Under the pieces are notes generated by a model that saw only the letters and a program-made list of their open reading frames with translations, had not been told where the DNA came from and did not search any database. DNA of 64,000 nucleotides from Ridgeia piscesae. Its lineage: Eukaryota > Annelida > Polychaeta > Sabellida > Siboglinidae. Below, piece after piece: positions 1 through 10,700 of the stretch. The stretch's first letter is position 1. Each line of letters begins with the position of its first letter. Position numbers and translations under genes: made by a program. Location of the stretch: assembly GCA_025642075.2 (NCBI GenBank), contig JAODUO010000042.1, forward strand, positions 1,039,501 through 1,103,500, read 5' to 3'.

Positions 1-76
1 AATTCCCTTCATGGGATAATAAAGTTTGATTGTATTGTGTTGCATATGGATTATAAAATACGCGTGTGCGTGCACA

Positions 77-148
<72 letters not shown>

Positions 149-841
149 CACACACAGTCATATCCTATTTTGATTTGGATTTCTTTTAAATGAGAAAATA
201 ATAAAGTAAAAGTACTAATTATTGGTATTTATTGTTATCACAAGAATAACTTTAATGACAAAGTTATCACTCATATAGGAGCTACTGTTGTTAACAGGGC
301 AAAACTACCTAATGGGTTAAGTTTGATGTTGGTTTGCTTAAGGTCTAAGTTGTAGTTCAACAATCAAAGATAATCCCATAGACCAGTTTATCCAGCATTT
401 CTCAACTGGATTTACTCAACGACCCCTTGTTGTGGGTTGGTGGCTGTTCACGTAGGGGAAATTGTTTTTGATTTGATTGTTGAAGACAGACTTGAATATA
501 CTCCTGTGTTCTATTATGGTATATCTTGTATTATATTATGATCTATGGCAACAGGATGCGCTGCCAAGTGTGAGTCTACAATCCCATTCTACAGACCGAC
601 ATTGGCACATATCTTGTGACCCCTTGGGAGAGTCATGCCACTGTTTGAGAAATGCCAAGTTAATGTCCAAAATACAGATTTCAACAAAAATGGTTTCATA
701 TCTGCAATGCATAAAACACATTGAAAAATTCCCTATAAACTTATGTGTTGATGAAAAACAGTTATTGAAACAAATTAGGCAAAGTGCTTTATTCGATGTG
801 TGTGCAGTGTGCACCTGCTTAGCAGGTACATGTAGACTTAC
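1..841. other. Left-edge non-coding stretch, probably Speedy 3' intron or 3' region
   Basis: I found no exon here that I could match to a Speedy C-terminus. The stretch holds a GCAC/ACGC microsatellite near 60-157 and otherwise AT-rich unique sequence. The reading frame from the last Speedy exon stays open through its donor to a stop at 536-538, so intron retention would add a tail, but that tail shows no similarity I recognise. Confidence 0.5.
60..157. repeat. (CACG)n then (CA)n microsatellite
   Basis: A run of ACGC/GCAC tetramers from about 75 to 137 passes into a (CA)n run to 157. It is alternating purine-pyrimidine sequence of the kind that can adopt Z-DNA. Confidence 0.95.
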
Positions 842-1013
842 CTCATCACAGCACTTCTTGCTGACAACTGCTCTATATCCTATTTTCATCCACAGTTTAT
901 CCCTTTTGTGCAAGAATCCAATGTACTTGTTTCTCCATCCTTTGCCAAGTGCCCATGGAAATATCTCATACTTGTAATCTTCTTCATCTTCTTCCATATC
1001 ATTTGCCAAATAT
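842..1013 (-). CDS. SPDYA: Speedy core exon 4 (acidic EEDEED stretch and FPWALGK block)
   Basis: The acceptor is cctttcag at 1014-1021 and the donor GTAAGT begins at 841. The exon is 172 nt and enters in phase 2, completing the Leu codon begun by the exon at 1577-1492. It encodes the most conserved Speedy block: the acidic [17 protein letters not shown] run, then a KRDKLW segment and the VSKKCC segment. An (AT)n microsatellite at 1027-1082 sits directly upstream of the short pyrimidine tract. Confidence 0.88.
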
Positions 1014-1023
1014 CTGAAAGGAT

Positions 1024-1085
<62 letters not shown>

Positions 1086-3660
1086 CATGTGTGTGTGTGG
1101 TGTTCATTCCAGGAAAAGTATGCAATATAACTTTTACATGCAGACAACCTATACATATACAACTGTATGTGAAGGCCCCCGAGGAGGCATGCATACATGT
1201 ATGTACATTGGTGGATGTGCATGTTTTGAAATAGCAAGATGAATGAATGAAAGAAATGTACTGATTGTATATACAGTGTATTATACAGGTATGTATTTTT
1301 TATTATAATTTGTATAACCTTCTAAAGTCAAGATTTATATTTGACATTGCCAGTCATAATTAGGTACTATTCATTTTATTCAATTCAAGCATGTTAAATG
1401 ATGCTAACTTTGTGCAAACTGTTTTCTGGTCTTTGAAATATGTTAATAACATATGTTTTCTTATAGAATAATGTTATACATTTATACCTACAGTGCAACA
1501 AAGAAATTTATCCTGGTAAATTCCTTTGTTGAAAACCCTGCTCTCTTGAAATATGCAAACACCATAGCAAGCAAGTACTGCAACATAAAACAAGTCATGC
1601 ATTTCATAGCAGTTCAAATTACCTCGAGTACTTCACATTTTCCACTTGTGTCATGAACTTTGAATGTTGTTAAAAACAGCAGTATAAAAAAGCTGTACTA
1701 TCAATATTAGGGCTATATAGACAAGGCTTTCTATATATTTATGTTTTGTGTGTGTTCAATGTAACCATGTAGCTGGGGCTACTTTGATACCTTTACTTAC
1801 GGTTGGTTATCATAAACCTGTGACATGGATAACACATTAAAGAGTCTATTCTAATATTAACACAATCACATTACGCATGTAATATAAAAAGCATAACTGA
1901 TCAAAACCTTATATATGTTTCAATTAGGTTCTACAATCATGCATCATCATAAATCACAATGTATCATATAATATAATCAATGACTGGTAACATATTACTT
2001 TTCTTCTATAACAATGGGCATTTACTCAAGTACATAATTACCTTGTCTGATATTCTTTTGCAGGCATCCGCATTTAAAAAATCAAACACTACTGAATCAT
2101 CTACAAGAAATCAAACACAATAGTATAGTACAATACATAATATATACATGAATTATAAAAAAAATTATTTCTAAACATCAACTCTTCATAACATAGCATT
2201 TGAGACATACATATTTTTATTATTTAAACCAATTAAAAATAGGATGTATATATTTTGAGAAATTACATTTGTTCCAAGTATTTTTTAAATATGACAAAAG
2301 ATCTAAATGAAATAGGGTAAATTTGCCTACTGTTGGATGATCCCATCTTTTTAGATACTCTATCTTATATTCCAATAATACAACATAAAATGTATGGCAC
2401 TAGCTAATGTCAAGCTTAGCATCACTTCTTTAATTTTACTCATTAGTGCTGTCACTTGATGAATAACATTGATGTCATTGATCTTGCCAGAATCCAACTT
2501 TAGAACTGTCTGGTAACTAGCATACTTACTCTAGTATTATAGTTAGTTATTTTTCTATTCGATCAGAATTTGGCCATTGCATGTCAAATCGGTAATATTT
2601 TCGGGAATATATTTTATGTTGATATATATATCAGAATTTATCTAAACGTCAATCAGTGATTATGTGGCCTTAGTCAAGGTCCGCTTAAATGATAAAATGT
2701 TATTATAATAACATATAAGAAAGAAAGTATACATGCGCTCATAATGCCTATGCATTTCCTACCATATATATCTGAATTTTTCATATTAAAAAAAAGGATA
2801 GTGACTTCATTTCAAATATTTAAATTAATCATATCAGATCAAAACAGGTGTGGTTTTGTGTGTTTACCCTGTTCACAGGACAGTATGGATACAGCTGACA
2901 TGTAAGATAAGTTTTTTTGAAGAAGTGTTCAAATGATAGTTATATGTGCAGTGAGTGATTGAGCGGTTAGAGTGTTGTTTAAAAAGAGCATCTGGGGCTA
3001 TTGCATTGAAATTTAGGCAATTTTTTCACGCTACGTTGCCTGGTGTTCATGCCATGGGAAATAAAACCACGCAGGTAAATTTTAAAAAGAAATATCATCA
3101 TCATAAAGGGTTTTTTCACTCTCTCTGGGCAATCAAAAACATTGAAATCGGTACATAAAATATGCAAAGTATATTTGTTAAAATAGATTCAAATAATATA
3201 TAATTTAAGACATTAGCATAAATATAAATTAAACTGTAGAGAATATACGATATGTATCTATAAAACTAATTTAAATAATTTAAGACATTAAAACATATTT
3301 TATGTTAAAATGTTATGCCGACAAGTCAATGTATTTGACTAAACTTATAAAATACAATTATATAATATTGTGGGTTAGCTAGGCCACAGACTCAGCCCTC
3401 CTCTCCCGTGCAGGCGCTAGACTTTGTCTCGGTGTTATCCACTTACCAAGAAGTCTAAAATATGCTTTCATTTCTTTACTCTTGACAATAAAGCTTTGTC
3501 TTCGAGTACCAGCACTTTTCACACGTTTGACTTTGAGCGAGTGAACGACCAGGTCATTTTCTGCTCCAGAATCTGAATCGCGTCTTGTCCGTTTGTGTAT
3601 CATACCATGTTTGTTGTTAAAGTTAGATATGTCCTCCAAAGAGTCTGTAAGTGTGGCCAT
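842..3660 (-). CDS. SPDYA: Speedy/RINGO family CDK activator, four exons, 3' end not identified
   Basis: Exons on the minus strand are 3660-3447, 2100-2042, 1577-1492 and 1013-842, joining in phases 1, 0 and 2 with GT-AG sites (donors GTAAGT, GTAATT, GTAGGT, GTAAGT). The joined 177 codons contain the Speedy/RINGO core: a [13 protein letters not shown] start, [32 protein letters not shown], then [20 protein letters not shown] and [13 protein letters not shown]. Speedy proteins bind and activate CDK1/CDK2 without a cyclin and without T-loop phosphorylation, in meiotic maturation and cell-cycle control; that role is family knowledge. The roughly 60-residue N-terminus is basic and Ser-rich and not conserved. 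I chose the ATG at 3660 ([10 protein letters not shown]); an in-frame ATG at 3705 would add 15 residues. The exon ending at 842 stops in phase 0 at the end of the core, so at least one C-terminal exon must lie between 1 and 841 or off the left edge. The gene is head to head with SYVN1. Confidence 0.88.
1027..1082. repeat. (AT)n microsatellite beside the Speedy exon 4 acceptor
   Basis: About 28 AT dinucleotides lie 13 bases upstream (in the sense of the gene) of the acceptor at 1014. They leave only the bases GTTATCCTTTCAG as branch-proximal and polypyrimidine sequence. Confidence 0.95.
2950..3110 (+). repeat. Possible old, decayed tRNA-SINE remnant in Speedy intron 1
   Basis: The sequence GAGCGGTTAGAGTG near 2960 resembles a tRNA A-box region. 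GCAATTTTTTCACGCTACGTTGCC near 3018 resembles the body of the clearer SINE at 39.0 kb. There is no intact B-box, so this is only a suggestion. Confidence 0.3.
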
Positions 3661-4715
3661 AGTAATTAAAATAGTGCCACCTTTGTTGCACACAATCACG
3701 AGCACAACTGCTACATATAGATATATAACGACTATGGTAGAAGTTAATTCTTAGAGTGCTAATTTGTGTCCATTTTCGACGTCGCAATTTATAAAATTGT
3801 ATTGCATGTGATCGTTGTGCATCGCCAAACGCTCCAAATAAAACATTTGCCAAGATTCACCTGACACAGCTCTCGTATATATTGCACAGTAATGTATAAC
3901 TAATTCACTGAAGATTTTGCTGCACATAAGAAATAAAATAAAATGGAACTAAAAATTAGACGACATCCCAATCCTGTTCCCAAAGCAAAAGTGTATTCTA
4001 CATTCTGATTCGCGCGATTTCTTCTGTCAAGAACGCCAAAGATGTCGTCTGCTTTTTACAGTGTACTTTAAACTGCCTATAATACCGTTTATTTATGTTG
4101 TAAAAAAAGAACCAATGCTTATTGCAACATTTCATAGTTTTCTCATTTTCGTTAAATCGGACAGCATTTCGTCAAAACAAAAACCCCGCGTAAAGAACAG
4201 TTTAGCCAATCAACAACAAACACACGTGCTTCAGCATTCCAAACATGACCCTGTGTGGCACATTATTTGTTTACCGCAGCAAAAATGTACATTTGAAAGT
4301 TATGGGCAATTGAATACGTTTACATGAATATAATATAAAAACATATTTCATATATTTTTTAGTTAATTATATGAACACGTTCCTCACAATTGACACGTAT
4401 GCTTCCGATGTTTTGCTATTTTTTTATTCATATTCATAGGCTTTATTGGTTTACTGCATCGTAATGTGTTTACATTTACTCAATATAAAAAGAGACGTAA
4501 AACTGATGGTTAGAAACATTGTAAAACAGTAAGTCACACTATGTAACGTATATAAATGATATTACCATATTACAAATAACAAATACATTGAAAATAATTG
4601 TGAATACTAGCCATCGCGGTCTTCATAGGCCAACATATTAACCGTGACACCGAAATGCCACGGGAAATTAGCCAACGCCATTTTGAAGACGATTGGCTCC
4701 CACAACTGGGAAAAC
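3661..4715. promoter_or_regulatory. Divergent promoter interval between Speedy and SYVN1
   Basis: The two start codons point away from each other across 1055 bp, so both 5' UTRs and promoters must lie here unless undetected 5' exons exist. A short CpG-rich palindromic patch (TTCGCGCGATTT) lies at 4008-4019, with a CCAAT near 4205 followed by CACACGTG. No TATA box is convincing for either gene. The interval holds no other recognisable gene. Confidence 0.6.
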
Positions 4716-7700
4716 ATGAAGTCGTTGTTGTTGACTTTTGGCAGTCTTGCCCTGACTGCGGGTGTAGTAGCAAATGCATACATGCAGAACAAACAGTTTT
4801 ACCCGTCTGTGGTGTATATAACAAAATCAAGTCCAAGCATGGCGGTATGTTTTTTTGCATCCGGAAAAAGCAGACTCATTTCGAAATCAAAATATCTTAC
4901 ATCCTCAGGCCAGATGTCACTGTCAGTGACAGTCGCACAGCCAGACACTAACAACTGACAGCGATGGTGCCCAAATCACACAACATGAATTAATGCGCTA
5001 TCACAATGTTATATATTTAATTATCTTAAGACCCTAAATCTAATATTAACATGTGCCGTATACTTCTTGTATATTATAAACAAACTGTCAAACACCGGCA
5101 CCGGTCCGGTGTCACTGACTCACAATCACACTTCACAGTGATTGTTTGATGGTGGTAGCGCTGAGAAGCACACTGAGGAGCAGTACCCTACATAAAGTTC
5201 TCAGCTAGCTATCCTGTAGAAATATCTTGTAGTATACGAAATGGTGGACATCAACATTCTGGAGATGGGTGAATCCCGGAGATGGTTCAATGTCGAGGGG
5301 CTCAATTTGCTAAAAAAAACCTTTACCAGAGTAGATCCAGTGTTACCAATATATTTCCAAACCTATAGTGGACATCACTACAGGATAGAGACGAAAAATT
5401 TGTTATATCACTGCTCTATCCCATGACACACAGCAGCCCACTCCTTCCAGATATTGCAGGGCATCACCAGCTGCTGACAAGTCCCATCAAGGAAATTAAG
5501 GAATGGAACAATCTCCCACAAACGCAATAGCAGTAGGCATATTTGACGCCTTTAAGGCTCAACTTGCCACCCTATTCATCTAGACTCTGGCCATCTCTTG
5601 TTTTTAACCTTCACTCTACATATTCTCACCATTAGTCTTTCTTGTTTTTGTGCTACCCCCTGGCAATAATGTTCAGCCTATTGAATGTGGGCAATATCTG
5701 ATAGAAGTAGGAAGTTCATTTCTTAATTCATTGATGCATGCATATGTTTGACATGTAATTTGACTGTTAATTGAATGACCATGATAAACCACTCGCAATA
5801 TACTCCTCTCCAAATTGATTAACTCAAATGTCGGTTTAAGTCTAGCTTTCTTCAATTGAATATAACTAAAACATAGTTAGTCTTTTCTCTTTTGAGGTGG
5901 GAGAATTAAGCATGCACCAAAACTAATATCCATAGACAATTAAGAAGTTGAAATAATTGATAGTTTCAAATAAGTGGGTACATTGACAGACAACAATTTG
6001 TGGACTTGTGGATTATGTGTGCAAGATAGCTCAAAAGCATGTTTTACTCTATCGGTTAACACATTACCGAACATGGGTGTGATAGAGAGCATTTTATCAT
6101 TTAGCTTAATAACTTGGTGAGGCAGTCACCAGTACAAATAAAACAAAGTTAGCCGACATTGTGAACTTAGTCAGCAAGTTGTTTGGTTGTGACCTGAGAC
6201 AACTGTTCAGTTTGTGTAATGTGGCACTAGTTACGTTTTGTCCCTAAAGTCAACATCAAAATTGGGACTAGGGCTATTTATGTAGCCTACTCTAACTATA
6301 GTTTTAGCTATACTCTTTAGAATGTACTTCTTCTAATGTTAGATCAGTTGAAAATATTGCTAAAATCTGCCATCAATAAAAACCATACCTAAGTTGCAAC
6401 CTTGTCTTTCCATTATAACTCGCTGGCATATCAGTTAATGTGTTGACAACTGGAATTGTTTATTGACTCAGATTGATTAACACTTGTGTATTGATCTGCC
6501 TCTGAGCTCGGTTTCTAGATTTAGGCACAATAGAAGTTATCTAATTGTTGTTATTATGAAAGGAACGCCTGTCTAATATTTTCATGATCCTGCACATCTC
6601 CTGAATTCTGCAAATGTTTATGTTTTGCGAATCTTATTATTGGCATTCCAATGTGTATGAAGAAAACATTTTGTTTTTAATTAAAGCACTGTTTTACATG
6701 GATAGGATCCAAAGGATAGGTTCAAGTTGCTGGACTAACTTACTGTGTTATTTGTTCTGACAGGTGCTGTATGTACAAGCTTTCGTCTGTGTTATATTGA
6801 TGGGCAAACTCATGAGGAAGATATTCTTTGGACAGCTGCGTGCAGCAGAAATGGAGGTATGGGAGACTTCAAAACTGATGATGTACAGTGGAACCTGTCT
6901 TGTAGGGACACCTGTCCAGCAAAGCAAAAGTGTCCCTACATTGCAGGTGTCCCCTCGACAGAGCGAAAGGAATTTGCAACAAAAAAATCCGAACATATAA
7001 TCTTTATTTACATCCACATTACAACATACATAAATCACATTTATGCCCACAGTTATACTACTCAAAAAAAGATGAAGTGTAATAATATCACATTTAATAT
7101 TACTGTAGAACCCCTCATTAAAGGCTGTTTTCGATTAACTCATAGGTTTACACATATCATAATAATTAATGTCTGTATGTCATGTATGCTTTTGATAACA
7201 AAACTTAGTATTAAAATACACAAAATAAAAATTAGAAAATAGTAAAATGAGACGACACATTAACAACAACATTTTCCTTTATTTTGTGTGTGACATGTTT
7301 CAGTATAAGTTTAATTTTAAATAATGTTTACAATAAAATTATTATCTGATTATTATTTCAAATTTTGTCTGAGCGGCTAAACAGTGCTGCAACCTCGCAG
7401 TGTCTGGATAATCATATCGCGATCGCCATTTTGTTTATCGTTGCATCGGCGCAAAATGAAAATTTATTTTCTGATCTAACCATGAAAACGACTTCTTACA
7501 GCCATCAAACTTCCTGTCTCATAACTTATATACACATACACACGCTAGGTTACAAAATAAAATAATTTAAATTCTTGTAAATAAAACAATTCACAAATCA
7601 AAATCATGGTAATTCGACATCACCGGCGCCGGTAACGCGCAGTCCATAGATTACTGTGGCGTAACGTCAGTATTTTATCGCGCCATCACTACATAAATGA

Positions 7701-10700
7701 GTTTTAGAAATTCTGGTTTATCCTAAACTATCATGAAATTTAGCATAAACTCAGTAGGCTTATATTACGTTTGTTGTCGCTCGACATAACTAGAAACGTG
7801 GAGAAAAATAAGTGGATAGGTCTATTGCGAGAGCGGCCGTAAATTTTAATGGGTCACCAGCTGTGCCATGGCTCGAGATCCTGTGCGCTTTCTCCGTTCC
7901 CGGCAATCATTGTGCTGAGCAGGAAATGGTCGCCGCCATCTTTAAAATATTAAAAAAATTATTAAATAAAGTTAACTGTCTGCCCTAGCAGGTGAAAAAA
8001 AAAATCGCTGTCCGTACATAGCAGGTGGTCGCTCGTCACAGGGGCCGCTGAAGACAGGTTCTACTGTACATATAATACGCATGCATGTGTATGTGTATGT
8101 GTATGTGCATGCATGCATGCATGTGTATACACACTGCATAATGTGAAGTATGAACAGAGCAGTATTACATAAAAGAAAAAATAGTGCTTTTATTTAATGT
8201 GGAATGAAGGAATGGAAATGACTATAATTATTATGGAGAAAATGTGTGTACAGCATTTTGATAGAACTTCTGTAGCTTTGCTTGGCTTTGATACATACAG
8301 GTAATTGTTCATGTAGCGAAGCATGCCAGAATAAATTATCAATTGCTCTCCAAGGTCTTGTGGTTTTTTATAGTAATGTGCTTGTTATATCAGAAACCAA
8401 TTTATCAGATGTCAGATGCATCACTTATAATAGTTATAAAACAACATTTATTTTTAATATGTACATTTTCAGGATATCCAGTTTCTCACAAAATTAAGGT
8501 AATAATATACAAGGTATTATATTTTTACATAGAAACGGTATGTAAGAAAGACAATTCTTAATTCAATTGAGATTGTGAAGTCATTAGTCCATTATGTCAA
8601 TATTTTGTAATGGGCATATGGATTTCTACTAAACATGCACACCTAATCCCACCTGAGGCTTATGTATTTATTATTTAAGGCTTACTTGAACAAAACGCCT
8701 TTTTCTAAGACAACTGTGGTTTGTTGCAGCACTTGATAGAGCGGTCGTGGTACGCCGTCACTGAGACGTGTCTGGCGTTTACAGTCTTCCGGGACGACTT
8801 CAGTCCACGTTTTGTTGCTTTATTTACTTTGCTGTTATTCCTTAAATGTTTCCATTGGCTTGCGGAGGATCGCATTGACTATGTAAGTTGTAGCAGATGC
8901 TGTGTACTTTGTGACAGAATGTGTAGATGCGTGCAATTATAAATTCTTTGTCTAGGGATGTAGACGAGTATAAAGATATTATAACTAGATATCTGCAACT
9001 CTAGGTGCCAATTGTCCCATCCAATAATTATTTTAGCTCAAGTATCAAGCACAATTAAAATCAGAAAGTTATCTAGCTAAGACAATAGAGCCTATATTGA
9101 GTCTTTAAAATGCAATGCAACATGGTAATTTTGTATTAATATGCTTAGTTTGAGGCTTATTTTAATGTTTGGACAAGGCAGTTACCTACCACTATCAGCA
9201 TATCAGCAGTGTATTGGGCTGGCACCATGTCACATAACATGTTTTACACGTTGAACTGTGTTTGTTTCAGATGGAACGAAGTCCTATTATATCGTGGCTG
9301 TTTCACATACGAGCACTGTGTAAGTATATACGGTCATCTCAGTAAAGTGTCATGTTTAAATACCGATATCTTTATTTTCAAAAATTAACGACTGAACTGG
9401 GCCATTAGCAAAGTTTCTAGACTTGTAAATGTTTTTACGACTTGAGAACTGTGAACAAGAGACGGATCATGTAGTGACAATGATTGGATGACAGCCAATG
9501 ACATAGACACTGCAGCGGTTGAAACAGTTGACAGGTAATGGTGTGTTTTCTCTGTTGCAGCACTGCTGGCATTTCTAGCGTGCTCTGATGTGTTCTTCAT
9601 CAACCATGCCTACTACCACACACTCATCAAGGGAGCGTCCGTACAGCTCGTGTTTGGGTTTGAGGTAAGTCACATAAAATACAAAACTGGTACATTTTAT
9701 CATACTTATTTTATAGCAACATTTCGAACAAAACTGAATTTAATTTAAATATGGGGCATATGATTCTAACGTAATGTGTAATTACATGTGTATATTTCAG
9801 TCTCAATTAAAAGTAGGTGTAACAGATAAGTTGACAGTGTGAGGTAACAACTGTGTTGTGTTGTAGTGTGTTAGTTGACAGGTATGTTGTCTTGTAGTAT
9901 GCCATTCTACTGATGGTGCTCCTACACATCTTTGTCAAGTATGTGCTGCACACGGTGGATGTACAGAATGAGAACCCGTGGGAAAACAAAGCCATCTACC
10001 TGCTCTACACAGAACTACTGCTTGGTGTGTACAACAGGCACAGTTAACACACATAACATACACAGTTAGCACACACAACATACACAATTAAAGCACACAC
10101 AACATACACAATTAATGCACACACAACATACACAGTTAACACACACAACATGCACAGTTAACACACATGACAAACACAGTTAACACACACAACATACACA
10201 GGTAACATACACAACACACATAGTTAACACACACACAACATACATAGTTAACACACACACACACACGCACACACACAATTCATATAATACATGCACACGC
10301 ATGCACACACACAGCCTACAAAATTAATATTATATACAACCTTTTTCTACAGTATCTTGTTAATCCATGAGACATTAACATTTAAAAAGTAACATTACCT
10401 ACTGGTCAGTTTGTATGATTCTATATTGAAGTTGTATTGTAACAGTTTATGAAGATAGTGTGAGACAGCAGTGATACAGTGTCATCTTTGTGCTGCAGGC
10501 TTCATCAAGGTGGTGCTCTACATGCTATTCCTTGCAATCATGGTCAAGGTGCACACATTCCCACTGTTTGCAATCAGGCCGATGTATCTCACCATGAGGT
10601 CAGTTTACCGCGAATGTATGTGGAGAAAGTTTGGATCTGCGAGATTTAGCCAAAAATGTAGGCCCCACTTGTTGTCTACAACAGGAAGGGTGCCATCACC

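Noticed and set aside
536..640. Final Speedy exon encoding [20 protein letters not shown] and a short tail
   Set aside because: Acceptor and phase fit, but there is no similarity to Speedy C-termini that I can recognise; kept only as an open question.
4200..4225. ER stress response element (CCAAT-N9-CCACG) in the SYVN1 promoter
   Set aside because: CCAAT is followed at the right distance by CACACG, not CCACG, so the match is imperfect.
5209..5384. Small inverted-repeat element with CTATCCTGTAG ends
   Set aside because: Only 11 bp of end match, no target duplication and no internal support.
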